Of a stretch of DNA of 60,546 bases, positions 17,794-27,057 are shown piece after piece. The stretch comes from an uncultured Ectothiorhodospiraceae bacterium. GTDB taxonomy: Bacteria; Pseudomonadota; Gammaproteobacteria; UBA9214. The position numbers and the translations under genes were made by a program. The notes under the pieces are model-generated. The model had not been told where the DNA came from, searched no databases, and saw only the letters and a program-made list of their open reading frames with translations. The stretch covers positions 1 through 60,546 of the forward strand of contig CAMYMI010000010.1 in the NCBI GenBank assembly GCA_947259415.1, in the 5' to 3' direction. The stretch's first letter is position 1. Each line of letters opens with the position of its first letter.

Positions 17794-18810
17794 ATGTCAG
17801 AGAAGGATTTATCCAGCAAGTCACCCGTAAAGAAATCGGACCCCTCCGGGTCCCTCGGCGGCACCCAGGGGGAGCAGGACGACTGGCACCGCAACCTGGT
17901 TAACCGGCTGGCCTTTGCCTCGATCAATGAACAGCGCCGCGCGCGCCGCTGGAACGTGTTTTTCAAGGGACTACTGGCCCTGTACCTGCTCGCCATCCTG
18001 CTTTTGTACTGGCCGGGGGACTGGCCGAAGGTAGACAAGCTGGATGGCAAGCACACGGCCCTGGTGGAACTCAAGGGTGTTATTTCTGACGAGTCGGAGG
18101 CCAGCGCAGATACGGTGATCGCTGGACTTAAGGACGCCTTCGAGGACAACAACACGGCGGGCGTCATTCTGAGGATCAATTCCCCCGGCGGCAGCCCCGT
18201 GCAGTCGGGCTATATCCATAACGAGATCAAACGTCTCAGGAAGAAGCATCCCGACACCCCTATCTATGCGGTGGTAACCGACATGTGTGCCTCGGGTGGC
18301 TATTATGTTGCCTCCGCGACTGATGAAATCTACGTTGACAAGGCCAGTATCGTAGGTTCCATCGGTGTACTGATGAACAGTTTCGGCTTTGTCGGCAGCA
18401 TGGATAAACTCGGTGTGGAGCGGCGCCTGTACACGGCGGGGGAGAGCAAGGGCTTTCTGGACCCGTTCTCGCCATCGAAAGACTCGGATGTCGAGCATGT
18501 CAGAGAACTCCTGGATGGCATACACCAGCAATTCATCGGTGCGGTCAAGGAAGGCCGGGGTGACCGCCTGCAGGATCACCCGGATCTCTTCAGCGGTCTG
18601 ATCTGGACCGGCGAGGAAAGCCTTGAAATGGGCCTTGTGGATGGAGTTGGCAGCTCGGGCTACGTGGCACGCGAGGTCATCGGTGAGGAAGATGTGGTGG
18701 ACTTCACTCAGGAACCCGACCTGCTGGAGCGGCTCACGGAACGTATCGGTGTCGCCATGGCAAGGGGACTGGGCGCCTTCACCGCAAGCGGGCTCGCAAC
18801 CCTGCGTTGA
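17794..18810 (+). CDS. sppA: Signal peptide peptidase SppA, S49 family
   Basis: This membrane-bound serine protease degrades leftover signal peptides. One membrane helix lies at about residues 55-72, followed by the catalytic domain. Ser167 in 'CASGGYY' and Lys219 in 'GESKGFL' are 52 residues apart, matching the Ser-Lys dyad of the short, single-domain SppA form; the protein has 338 residues. The ATG at 17794 is preferred to the GTG at 17785 because AGGTGGA overlaps the latter. Confidence 0.9.
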   Translation: MSEKDLSSKSPVKKSDPSGSLGGTQGEQDDWHRNLVNRLAFASINEQRRARRWNVFFKGLLALYLLAILLLYWPGDWPKVDKLDGKHTALVELKGVISDESEASADTVIAGLKDAFEDNNTAGVILRINSPGGSPVQSGYIHNEIKRLRKKHPDTPIYAVVTDMCASGGYYVASATDEIYVDKASIVGSIGVLMNSFGFVGSMDKLGVERRLYTAGESKGFLDPFSPSKDSDVEHVRELLDGIHQQFIGAVKEGRGDRLQDHPDLFSGLIWTGEESLEMGLVDGVGSSGYVAREVIGEEDVVDFTQEPDLLERLTERIGVAMARGLGAFTASGLATLR

Positions 18811-18817
18811 GTACCGG

Positions 18818-19411
18818 CTAGGGCAGGGTGATGCCGGCCCTGGTCAGCATGGCGGTCAGGCGGATCAGCGGCAGGCCGATCAGGGCCGTCGGGTCATCAC
18901 CTTCCAGGCGTTCAAACAGGGTGATTCCCAGCCCTTCCGACTTGAAGCTGCCGGCACAATTATACGGCTGATCATGTTGGAGATAGCGCACGATCTGCGC
19001 GTCCTGCAGTTCCCGGAACTGGACCCGGAAGGGAATGACGTCGAGTTGAAGTTCATCTGTGACACTGTTCAGCAGGCACAGGCCCGTCAGAAACACAACC
19101 GACCGGCCCGACAGCCGACGCAGCTGTTCCATGGCCCGCTGATGTGTGCCCGGCTTGCCGAGAATCTCGCCATCAACGGTTGCGACCTGGTCGGAACCGA
19201 TAATCAGACCCGGGCGCGAGTCACCAATGGCACGGGCCTTGGACTCGGACAGGCGCCGTACCAGCGCCTCCGCGGTTTCATTTTCCCGACGGCTTTCATC
19301 GATATCCGGCGTGGCTGTTTCAAACGGCAGGTTGAGACGATCCAGCAACTCGCGGCGAAACGGCGAAGTCGACGCCAAAATGATCGGCAGGGAAGTGGAT
19401 CCTGTATTCAT
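18818..19411 (-). CDS. maf: Maf-family nucleotide pyrophosphatase (YceF-like)
   Basis: Maf proteins hydrolyse non-canonical or methylated nucleoside triphosphates; the YceF branch prefers m7GTP. The 197-residue protein starts with the family signature 'LASTSPFRRELL' and has 'ESKARAI' and 'IIGSDQV'. It converges on sppA. In E. coli and Pseudomonas its divergent neighbour is yceD; here a repeat and two pyruvate carboxylase genes stand between. Confidence 0.9.
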   Translation of the reverse strand: MNTGSTSLPIILASTSPFRRELLDRLNLPFETATPDIDESRRENETAEALVRRLSESKARAIGDSRPGLIIGSDQVATVDGEILGKPGTHQRAMEQLRRLSGRSVVFLTGLCLLNSVTDELQLDVIPFRVQFRELQDAQIVRYLQHDQPYNCAGSFKSEGLGITLFERLEGDDPTALIGLPLIRLTAMLTRAGITLP

Positions 19412-19424
19412 ATAAAATAATTCT

Positions 19425-19570
19425 ACCGCAGAGGCGCGGAGGACGCGGAGCTAATGAAATCTGGGAGTAAAGTGTCTTTATATCCGCAAAGTCTTGCCAG
19501 GGACATCGATTTATTCGTAATCAATTTGTTTTTTTATTTTTTCTCCGCGTTCTTTGCGTCTTTGCGGTGA
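19425..19570. repeat. Inverted-arm dispersed repeat, copy 1 (CCGCAGAGGCGCGGAGG type)
   Basis: Left arm ACCGCAGAGGCGCGGAGG (continuing to 19450) and right arm from CTCCGCG to GCGGTGA (19543-19570) are inverted copies of one another around about 92 unrelated AT-rich bases. A second copy lies at 25893-26042. The arms are conserved and the centres are not, which suggests a small non-coding mobile or REP-like element. It sits between the maf and pyruvate carboxylase genes. Confidence 0.75.
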
Positions 19571-19603
19571 ATAACAGGTTTTAATGAGGACCAGCTGCAG
19601 CTG

Positions 19604-21427
19604 TTATTCGATTTCCACCAGGGTCTCGTCCGGGTTGACGGAGTCGCCTTTTTCTACGTGAACTGCGCTTACAGTTCCGGCGACCGGGGCCTGTATCTCG
19701 GTCTCCATTTTCATCGCCTCGGTAATCAGGACAGGCGTGCCTGCCTCAACCTGGTCACCGACGCTGACTAGAACATCGATGATGGTACCCGGCATGGACG
19801 TGGTCACGTGTCCCGGGAGGGTGGCGCGCGGGCGCCGGCTGCCCTTCGTGCCCCGTTCACCCTGTTCCGGTTGGGCTGAAGGGTAGATCTCGTCCAGCGT
19901 CTCGACCACGACCTCCTCGGGGACGCCGTCAACGGTCATGTAGAAGGGACGGTTGTCCTGGGTACGGTGCCCGGTGCCGGTCACCTTAATGTGATAGGAC
20001 TCACCGTGCAGGGTGACGTTGAATTCCGTCGGCCGGGGCTGGTCCCCGTTACCCCCGCTGCTGACAGGTTCCAGGGGTTCCGGGACCAGGGTGTTACTCT
20101 GGCGCTGTTCGAGGAATTCCTTGCCAATCTCCGGGAACATCGCATAGGTCAGCACATCCTCCTCGCTGCCTGCCAGCTCACCGATTGAGGTGCGCAGTTC
20201 TTCCAGTTCATCTTCGATCAGGTCGGCGGGGCGCTGGTCGATGATATCCTGGTTGCCTATCGCCTGGCGCTGCACGTCCGGGTCGATGGTGGCAGGCGCC
20301 TTGCCGTAGCGTCCCTGCAGGTACAGCTTCACCTCGTTGGTGATGGTCTCGTAGCGCTTGCCGGTAAGGACGTTGAGCACGGCCTGGGTCCCGACGATCT
20401 GGGACGTGGGTGTCACCAGGGGCGGATAGCCGAGGTCCTTGCGCACGCGCGGGATCTCCTGGAAGACATCGTTCATGCGTTCCAGGGCGCCCTGTGCGCG
20501 CAGCTGGGTGTAGAGGTTGGAGATCATCCCGCCGGGAACCTGGTAGACCTGGACGCGGGTGTCCAGGCCGGTGAACTCGCTTTCGAACTGGTGGTACTTC
20601 TTGCGCACATCACGGAAATAGAGACCGATCTGCTGCAGTTCCTCGAGGTCAAGTCCGGTGTCGAATTCGGTGCCCCGTAACGCGGCGACCATGGTCTCGG
20701 TGGGTGGGTGGCTGGCGCCGCCGGCAAAGGCCGAGATTGCCGTGTCAATATGCCGGCAGCCGTTCTCGATGGCCTTGAGGTGGCACATCTCGGCCGTGCC
20801 GGCCGTGGCATGGCTGTGCAGATGGATCGGCAGGTCCGTGGCAGCGGCGATTTCACTCACCAGATCACCGGTTACCATGGGCGTAAGCAGACCGGCCATG
20901 TCCTTGATCGCCAGGCTGTCACAACCCATGGCCTCGAGTTCTTTCGCCATGGTCACGAACATCGGGATGTCATGCACCGGGCTGATGGTATAGCAGATGG
21001 TTCCCTGGGCATGCTTGCCGGCCGCCTTGGTGGCCTCGATGGCGACCCTCAGGTTGCGTACATCATTTAGGGCATCAAAGATCCTGAATACATCCATACC
21101 GTTGTCGGCCGAGCGCTCCACGAAGGCGCGCACCACGTCATCTGAATAATGCCGGTAGCCCAGCAGGTTCTGGCCGCGCAGCAGCATCTGCAGACGGGTG
21201 TTGGGCAGTGCCTCGCGCAGCCTGCGCAAGCGTTCCCAGGGATTTTCCTTGAGGTAGCGCAGGCAGGAATCAAAGGTGGCACCACCCCAGACCTCCAGCG
21301 ACCAGAAACCGATGCGATCGAGTTGCTCGCAGATCGGCAGCATGTCCTCAGTTCGCATGCGTGTGGCGATAAGTGACTGGTGTGCATCCCTGAGGATGAC
21401 GTCGGTGATGTGAACCCTGGACATCAT
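19604..21427 (-). CDS. pycB: Pyruvate carboxylase subunit B / oxaloacetate decarboxylase alpha chain
   Basis: This 607-residue protein has an HMGL-like carboxyltransferase domain (signature 'RDAHQSLIATRM', about residues 10-270), a PYC/OADA conserved domain and a C-terminal biotinyl domain with the lysine in 'EAMKMET'. The biotin carboxylase subunit is encoded 17 bases upstream, and no oadB or oadG membrane subunits are present. It is therefore read as the carboxyltransferase half of a two-subunit pyruvate carboxylase making oxaloacetate, not a sodium pump. The start may be either of two consecutive ATG codons. Confidence 0.85.
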   Translation of the reverse strand: MMSRVHITDVILRDAHQSLIATRMRTEDMLPICEQLDRIGFWSLEVWGGATFDSCLRYLKENPWERLRRLREALPNTRLQMLLRGQNLLGYRHYSDDVVRAFVERSADNGMDVFRIFDALNDVRNLRVAIEATKAAGKHAQGTICYTISPVHDIPMFVTMAKELEAMGCDSLAIKDMAGLLTPMVTGDLVSEIAAATDLPIHLHSHATAGTAEMCHLKAIENGCRHIDTAISAFAGGASHPPTETMVAALRGTEFDTGLDLEELQQIGLYFRDVRKKYHQFESEFTGLDTRVQVYQVPGGMISNLYTQLRAQGALERMNDVFQEIPRVRKDLGYPPLVTPTSQIVGTQAVLNVLTGKRYETITNEVKLYLQGRYGKAPATIDPDVQRQAIGNQDIIDQRPADLIEDELEELRTSIGELAGSEEDVLTYAMFPEIGKEFLEQRQSNTLVPEPLEPVSSGGNGDQPRPTEFNVTLHGESYHIKVTGTGHRTQDNRPFYMTVDGVPEEVVVETLDEIYPSAQPEQGERGTKGSRRPRATLPGHVTTSMPGTIIDVLVSVGDQVEAGTPVLITEAMKMETEIQAPVAGTVSAVHVEKGDSVNPDETLVEIE

Positions 21428-21444
21428 GTTGCCGGTTATCCCTG

Positions 21445-22863
21445 TTAATGACCCAAGTGTGCGGACAGTGCCGCGCTGATGGCCGCCGAGAGCTCGCGCG
21501 TCGGACGGCTGGTCTTGTAGCGTGTCAGTTCCGGGTGCTCATCAACAAACCCGGTATCAAATGAACCGTAGCGGAATTCTTCCACCTTGAGGATTTCCAT
21601 GTAGTAGGGGATCGTTGTTTTAACGCCATAGACCCCGATGTCCTCCAAAGCGCGGGCGGCGCGATTCAGCAGTTCCGGCCAGTTCAGAGCCCAGACCGTC
21701 AGCTTGGCGCACATGGAGTCATAGTAAGGCGGTATATGATAACCGGTGTAGATGGCGCCGTCAGTCCTGACCCCGGGGCCGCCGGGTGCGAAATAGCGGG
21801 TGATGCGTCCGAAACTGGGCAGGAAATCATTTTTCGGGTCTTCCGCATTGATGCGCAGTTCCATGGCATAACCGCGTTTCTTGATATCCGCCTGGGCATG
21901 GCTCAGGGGCAGGCCATCGGCGATGCGGATCTGTTCCTGGACGATATCGATGCCGGTGATCGCCTCGGTAATGGTGTGTTCCACCTGCAGCCGGGTGTTC
22001 ATTTCCATGAAATAGAAGCGATTGTCACGGTCCATCAGAAATTCCACTGTGCCCGCGTTGGTGTAACCCACGGCCTTAGTGGCATGCACCGCCGTTTCAC
22101 CCAGCCAGTTGCGCTGGGTCTCATCCAGCTGGGGGGAGGGGGCGATCTCGATCAGTTTCTGGTGGCGACGCTGGATGGAGCAGTCGCGTTCGAACAGGTG
22201 GATGACATTGCCGTGAGAATCGGCCAGTACCTGGACCTCAATATGGCGCGGGCGGTCGATGCATTTCTCCATGAAAATCTCGGCGCGCCCGAATGCCTTG
22301 CTAGCCTCGGACAGCACGCGTTGATAATTCCTCTTCAGGTCCTGTGGAGAATTGCAACGGCGTATGCCGCGGCCGCCACCGCCCGAGGTGGCCTTCAGCA
22401 TGATCGGGTAGCCGATGGTCTCTGCCAGGGCCAGCGCCTCTTCCAGGCTGGCGAGGTTGCCGTCACTGCCCGGTATCACGGGGATGTCGGCCGCCTGCAT
22501 CGCGCTGCGGGCAGCGACCTTGTCACCCATTCGGCGGATCACCTCGGCATCGGGCCCGATATAACGGATGTTACGGCGCTGGCAAATCTCGGTCAGCAGC
22601 GGATTCTCGGACAGGAAGCCATAGCCGGGGTGCAGGGCATCACAGCCGCTGGCTACAGCAAGATTGACGATGCGGTGTGCATTCAAATAGCCGGAAACTG
22701 AATCGGGGCCTATGTTATAGGCCTCGTCGGCCTTCTTGACATGCAGGGCATGCCGGTCGGCATCGGCATAGATGGCGACAGATGTGATTTTGGCCTCCGC
22801 ACAGGCCCGTATGATGCGGACGGCCACTTCACCACGGTTAGCGATCAGTATTTTGTGAATCAA
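21445..22863 (-). CDS. pycA: Pyruvate carboxylase subunit A (biotin carboxylase)
   Basis: The 472-residue ATP-grasp enzyme carboxylates biotin. It shows 'IANRGEVAVRIIRAC' at the N-terminus, the glycine-rich ATP loop 'ATSGGGGRGIRRC' and 'MEMNTRLQVEHTITE'. It resembles AccC, but pairing with pycB and the longer C-terminus (ordinary AccC is about 450) point to pyruvate carboxylase. It is transcribed leftward, divergent from yceD across 199 bases. The pair is absent from this position in E. coli and Pseudomonas. Confidence 0.87.
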   Translation of the reverse strand: MIHKILIANRGEVAVRIIRACAEAKITSVAIYADADRHALHVKKADEAYNIGPDSVSGYLNAHRIVNLAVASGCDALHPGYGFLSENPLLTEICQRRNIRYIGPDAEVIRRMGDKVAARSAMQAADIPVIPGSDGNLASLEEALALAETIGYPIMLKATSGGGGRGIRRCNSPQDLKRNYQRVLSEASKAFGRAEIFMEKCIDRPRHIEVQVLADSHGNVIHLFERDCSIQRRHQKLIEIAPSPQLDETQRNWLGETAVHATKAVGYTNAGTVEFLMDRDNRFYFMEMNTRLQVEHTITEAITGIDIVQEQIRIADGLPLSHAQADIKKRGYAMELRINAEDPKNDFLPSFGRITRYFAPGGPGVRTDGAIYTGYHIPPYYDSMCAKLTVWALNWPELLNRAARALEDIGVYGVKTTIPYYMEILKVEEFRYGSFDTGFVDEHPELTRYKTSRPTRELSAAISAALSAHLGH

Positions 22864-23024
22864 GCTGTTATTCCTGGAACATGGGTCATGGATGGACGAG
22901 GGTCAATCAACCATACCGGAAAATAATACCGTGTGGGTTTCTCTAACTACGCAAGTCAGTGATTTCTGTCAATACGGCCCGATCCGGACGGTTATCGCAA
23001 GGTGTCAGAATTCCAGTGTTTTCT

Positions 23025-23053
23025 TTGACACACTCGACCACAAAATATAGTAT
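23025..23053 (+). promoter_or_regulatory. Strong sigma-70 promoter for yceD-rpmF
   Basis: TTGACA (23025-23030), 17 bases, then TAGTAT (23048-23053), overlapping TATAGT at 23046. The predicted start lies only about 2-6 bases before the yceD ATG at 23063, giving a very short leader unless another promoter is used. Confidence 0.6.
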
Positions 23054-23062
23054 AAGCAGGTT

Positions 23063-23575
23063 ATGATAGAGCACCTGCCGGATCGTCTCGATCTGTACGC
23101 AATGGCCGAGGCGGGACGAGAGCTGCGGGGCCGGATTGATCTGGCCAGCATGGAACGGTTGTTGCCCTTGCTGAGCTCCCCGGAGGGGACGTTGCAGGTT
23201 ACCCTGGAACTTGGCAAGTCCCATGACGGGACGCGTTACATCTCGGGTACGATCAAGGGTGCATTGAGGTTGCACTGTCAGCGCTGCCTCGAGTCCATGG
23301 AGTATCCCCTGGATGTCGATTTCCAGCTTGGGCTGGTTCGCAGTGAGGAGGAGATGGGCAAGCTGCCGGACCGGTTTGAACCATTGCTCGTATCGCAGGA
23401 ACCGACGTGTATCGCCGACCTGGTCTCGGATGAGGTTTTGCTGACATTGCCTATCGTGGCCTTGCACACGGATATGAAGCAGTGTCAGGAACTGGCGGCA
23501 GATTATCATACGCCGGACGCTGGCCAGCGGGAAAACCCGTTTGCCGTGCTGGCGCAATTGAAACAGAAACACTAG
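23063..23575 (+). CDS. yceD: YceD family protein (DUF177), 23S rRNA accumulation factor
   Basis: The 170-residue protein belongs to DUF177; E. coli YceD is needed for normal 23S rRNA accumulation and is linked to rpmF. The paired cysteines 'CQRC', the acidic 'SDEVLLTLPIVALH' and the C-terminal 'NPFAVLAQLK' are family marks. rpmF follows after 23 bases. The ATG at 23063 aligns with the starts of Pseudomonas homologues, so the short leader is probably real. Confidence 0.9.
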   Translation: MIEHLPDRLDLYAMAEAGRELRGRIDLASMERLLPLLSSPEGTLQVTLELGKSHDGTRYISGTIKGALRLHCQRCLESMEYPLDVDFQLGLVRSEEEMGKLPDRFEPLLVSQEPTCIADLVSDEVLLTLPIVALHTDMKQCQELAADYHTPDAGQRENPFAVLAQLKQKH

Positions 23576-23598
23576 TACTGGATTAAGGAGTAGATGAA

Positions 23599-23778
23599 AT
23601 GGCCGTTCAACAGAACCGTAAAACGCCATCAAAACGCGGCATGCGTCGTTCCCATGACAGCCTGAGTGAGGCTGCACTGTCGATCGAGCCAACTACCGGC
23701 GAGATCCATCGGCGCCATCATGTCAGCCCTGACGGTTTTTACCGTGGCCGCAAGGTCATCAGCAAGGATCAAGACTGA
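23599..23778 (+). CDS. rpmF: 50S ribosomal protein L32 (bL32)
   Basis: A 59-residue basic protein, '[20 protein letters not shown]', of the normal length for bL32. GGAG at 23587-23590 precedes the ATG at 23599. It is the cysteine-free form, without zinc. Position between yceD and plsX is universal in gammaproteobacteria. Confidence 0.96.
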   Translation: MAVQQNRKTPSKRGMRRSHDSLSEAALSIEPTTGEIHRRHHVSPDGFYRGRKVISKDQD

Positions 23779-23872
23779 TCTGCACTGAAGCCGGGCGCTG
23801 ATCCGCAATCGCACCCGTCGTCAGAAACATACCTGATTACCACTTTAACAGGCGCGTGCCTCAATTCTTGTC

Positions 23873-24901
23873 ATGAATTCAAGGGTAACGGTTGCGCTTG
23901 ATGCAATGGGCGGCGATGTCGGGCCGGATGTGGTCATCCCGGCCGCACTGAGCGCGCTCGAACAGCATGACGACCTGAATGTCATCCTTGTCGGGGACGA
24001 GTCCCTTCTCAAACAGGCGCTTGGCATGCACAAGGCCAGGGCACATGACCGCCTGCTGGTCCATCATGCCAGCCAGTCAGTCGAGATGGACGAATTGCCC
24101 TCGCATGCGCTGCGCAGCAAGAAGGACTCCTCCATGCGCGTGGCCATCAACCTGATCAGTGACGGGACAGCTGATGCCTGTGTGAGCGCCGGGAATACCG
24201 GTGCGCTAATGGCGACTGCGCGCTTCGTACTGAAAATGCTGCCCGGCATTGACCGCCCGGCAATCTGCACGGCACTGCCGTCCAATACCGCACATACCTG
24301 GATGCTCGACCTGGGTGCGAATGTCGATTGTGATGCCGAGCATCTGTTGCAGTTCGCAGTAATGGGTTCAGTCCTTGCAAAGGCAGTGGATAACAACGAG
24401 CACCCTCGAATCGGTCTGCTGAATATCGGTGAAGAGGAGACCAAGGGCAACGAGCAGGTCAAGCAGGCCGCACAATTGCTCTCCAACAGTCATCTCGACT
24501 ACCGGGGTTATGCCGAGGGCGATGATATCTACAAGGGCAACTTTGACGTCATAGTCTGCGATGGCTTCGTTGGTAATATCTCGCTCAAGACCAGCGAGGG
24601 TGTTGCCAGGATGATCGCCCAGTTCATCCGCGAGGAATTCAATCGTAATTTGCTGACCAAACTTGCCGCCCTGGTAACCATCCCGGTCCTCAAGAATTTC
24701 CGCAAGCGGATAGATCCGCGGCGCTACAACGGTGCTACCCTTCTGGGACTGCGAGGGATCGTGATCAAGAGTCACGGTGGTGCCGACCCACTGGCATTTG
24801 CTAACGCCATCAAGGTCGCCATCGTGGAAGTGCGCGAATCGGTACCGGAGCGTATCAGCAATCAACTGGAAATATACCTTCAACACAGGCAGGCGATATG
24901 A
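23873..24901 (+). CDS. plsX: Phosphate acyltransferase PlsX
   Basis: PlsX converts acyl-ACP to acyl-phosphate for phosphatidate synthesis. The 342-residue protein has the N-terminal '[18 protein letters not shown]' and '[10 protein letters not shown]' signatures. Its TGA overlaps the fabH ATG (ATGA), coupling phospholipid and fatty-acid synthesis genes. Confidence 0.95.
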   Translation: MNSRVTVALDAMGGDVGPDVVIPAALSALEQHDDLNVILVGDESLLKQALGMHKARAHDRLLVHHASQSVEMDELPSHALRSKKDSSMRVAINLISDGTADACVSAGNTGALMATARFVLKMLPGIDRPAICTALPSNTAHTWMLDLGANVDCDAEHLLQFAVMGSVLAKAVDNNEHPRIGLLNIGEEETKGNEQVKQAAQLLSNSHLDYRGYAEGDDIYKGNFDVIVCDGFVGNISLKTSEGVARMIAQFIREEFNRNLLTKLAALVTIPVLKNFRKRIDPRRYNGATLLGLRGIVIKSHGGADPLAFANAIKVAIVEVRESVPERISNQLEIYLQHRQAI

Positions 24902-25866
24902 AGTTTTCTCGCATTACGGGAACAGGAAGTTATCTGCCCGAGAAGGTGCTGACCAATCATGACCTGGAAAAGATCATGGATACCAGTGATGAATGGATCC
25001 GTGACCGCACCGGCATCGCCAAGCGGCATATTGCTGCCGGTGACGAGACTGCCTGTGATCTGGCCGAGATCGCAGCCACCCGGGCCATGCAGGCTGCTGA
25101 ACGCACACCACGCCAGATTGACCTCATCGTACTGGCGACCACGACACCTGACCGGGTCTTTCCCAGCACTGCCTGTCTGCTGCAGCAGCGTCTCGATATC
25201 CATGGCACCGCCGCATTCGACGTACAGGCGGTATGCACCGGTTTTATCTACGCACTGGGCATTGCCGACAAGTTCATCCGCACGGGGTCGGCGCGTTGCG
25301 CGCTGGTGGTCGGCACAGAGACACTTTCGCGTATCGTCGACTGGAATGACCGCAGCACCAGTATCCTGTTTGGCGATGGCGCCGGGGCGGTGATCCTGGA
25401 GGCCAGTGACGAGCCCGGCATCCTGTCAACGCATCTGCATGCGGATGGCAGCTACGAGCATCTGCTTACCGTACCCGCCGGTATATCCTCCGGCTATGAC
25501 AAGGTGCAGAGCGGACAAGCCTACGTGCACATGCAGGGTAATGAGGTGTTCAAGATGGCGGTGAACACGCTGGGGCGGATTGTGGACGAAACCCTGGCCG
25601 CCAATAAACTCGAGAAGACGGACATCGACTGGTTGATCCCGCATCAGGCCAATATCCGCATTATCCAGGCCACAGCCAGAAAACTGAAAATGTCGATGGA
25701 TCGTGTCGTGGTGACCGTGGACGAGCACGGTAACACCTCGGCGGCCTCGGTTCCGCTGGCGCTGGATGTCGCGGTGCGCGACGGGCGTATCCAGCGCGGG
25801 GAGACACTGCTTATGGAGGCTTTCGGTGGCGGTTTCACCTGGGGCTCGGCCCTGCTCAAATACTGA
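24898..25866 (+). CDS. fabH: Beta-ketoacyl-ACP synthase III
   Basis: FabH starts fatty-acid synthesis by condensing acetyl-CoA with malonyl-ACP. The 322-residue thiolase-fold protein has catalytic Cys113 in 'AVCTGF', His in 'PHQANIRI' and Asn in 'EHGNTSAAS'. Length and triad are normal. It overlaps plsX by four bases and is separated from fabD by a dispersed repeat. Confidence 0.96.
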   Translation: MKFSRITGTGSYLPEKVLTNHDLEKIMDTSDEWIRDRTGIAKRHIAAGDETACDLAEIAATRAMQAAERTPRQIDLIVLATTTPDRVFPSTACLLQQRLDIHGTAAFDVQAVCTGFIYALGIADKFIRTGSARCALVVGTETLSRIVDWNDRSTSILFGDGAGAVILEASDEPGILSTHLHADGSYEHLLTVPAGISSGYDKVQSGQAYVHMQGNEVFKMAVNTLGRIVDETLAANKLEKTDIDWLIPHQANIRIIQATARKLKMSMDRVVVTVDEHGNTSAASVPLALDVAVRDGRIQRGETLLMEAFGGGFTWGSALLKY

Positions 25867-25892
25867 GCATATCGGGGGAAATATAAAATCTA

Positions 25893-26042
25893 ACGCTGAG
25901 ACGCAGAGGACGCAGAGGACGCAGAGTAATCTTTATAAATTGGGACAGCACTTCGAATACGTTCATTGGCATTGATTTAAGTACAGTGAATTTACTAGGT
26001 CATTATTTTTATTTCTCCGCGTCCTCTGCGTCTCTGCGGTGA
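25893..26042. repeat. Inverted-arm dispersed repeat, copy 2 (CGCAGAGGACGCAGAG type)
   Basis: The left arm ends in GACGCAGAGGACGCAGAG (25909-25926, preceded by a further GACGCAGAG unit), and the right arm CTCCGCGTCCTCTGCGTC leads into TCTGCGGTGA (26015-26042). Between lie about 88 AT-rich bases unlike those of copy 1. It interrupts fabH-fabD, where Pseudomonas and E. coli have no such spacer. Confidence 0.75.
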
Positions 26043-26073
26043 ATTCTTTTTAAAAAATCACCCATGACTCACT

Positions 26074-27027
26074 ATGAATGCATCATCTGACAACACGGAT
26101 TCAACGTTGGGCATGGTCTTTCCGGGGCAGGGTTCCCAGTCGGTCGGGATGTTGTCCGGACTGGCGGATGCCTACCCGCAGGTTGCCGCTACCTTCAGCG
26201 AGGCCAGTGACGTGCTGGGCTATGACCTGTGGGCACTGGTGAAAGACGGACCCGATGAAGATCTGAACCGGACCGACAGAACCCAGCCGGCCATGCTGGC
26301 TGCCGGTGTGGCGGTCTGGCGCATCTGGCGGGCGCGTGCAGGCGGGATGCCGGCCGTCATGGCCGGCCATAGCCTGGGGGAATACACGGCCCTGGTCTGC
26401 GCGGGCGCACTGGGCTATACCGATGCGGTTGCGCTGGTTGCCGAGCGCGGACGCTGCATGCAGGATGCGGTGCCCGCAGGCAGTGGTGCCATGGCAGCGA
26501 TCCTCGGTTTGAGCGACGCAGCCGTTGCCGCCGTTTGTGCAGAGGCCGGGCAGGGTGATGTCGTGACCGCTGTAAATTTCAATTCTCCGGGACAGGTGGT
26601 CATCGCCGGTGATGCGCAGGCGGTTCAAAGGGCAACCTTGCTGGCAAAGGAAAACGGGGCAAAGCGCGCCATCCCCTTGCCTGTCAGTGTACCGTCGCAC
26701 TGTGCACTGATGCAGCCGGCGGCAGAACGCTTCGCCGTCCATTTGAAGGAAACGGTAATTGACACGCCGCAAATCCCGGTCATTCAGAATGTCGATGTAA
26801 CCGCGCATACTAGTCCGGACAGCATTCGGGATGCGCTCGAGCGCCAGTTATATAACCCGGTGCAATGGGTCAGGACCATCAAGGCCATGCGTGAGCGCGG
26901 GACAGACCGGATAATCGAGGCAGGTCCCGGCAAGGTGTTGGCCGGTCTGTGCAAGCGTATCGACAAGTCACTGATGGCGCTGCCGATCCATGATCCGGAC
27001 AGTCTTGATGCGGCACTGGATTACTAA
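26074..27027 (+). CDS. fabD: Malonyl-CoA:ACP transacylase
   Basis: FabD loads malonate onto acyl carrier protein. The 317-residue enzyme has 'FPGQGSQSVGM' at the N-terminus, the active serine in 'GHSLGEYTAL' and the catalytic His in 'PSHCALM'. Normal length; it is followed 30 bases later by fabG. Confidence 0.95.
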   Translation: MNASSDNTDSTLGMVFPGQGSQSVGMLSGLADAYPQVAATFSEASDVLGYDLWALVKDGPDEDLNRTDRTQPAMLAAGVAVWRIWRARAGGMPAVMAGHSLGEYTALVCAGALGYTDAVALVAERGRCMQDAVPAGSGAMAAILGLSDAAVAAVCAEAGQGDVVTAVNFNSPGQVVIAGDAQAVQRATLLAKENGAKRAIPLPVSVPSHCALMQPAAERFAVHLKETVIDTPQIPVIQNVDVTAHTSPDSIRDALERQLYNPVQWVRTIKAMRERGTDRIIEAGPGKVLAGLCKRIDKSLMALPIHDPDSLDAALDY

Positions 27028-27057
27028 CCAAGCAACCACATGGCGCTGGAGACAGGC

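Noticed and set aside
21736-22701. 321-codon rightward frame
   Set aside because: It is antisense to pycA, with no recognisable motif and an unusual composition.
19604-22863. Sodium-pumping oxaloacetate decarboxylase
   Set aside because: The alpha-chain homology fits, but no beta or gamma membrane subunits are present, and a biotin carboxylase is paired with it.
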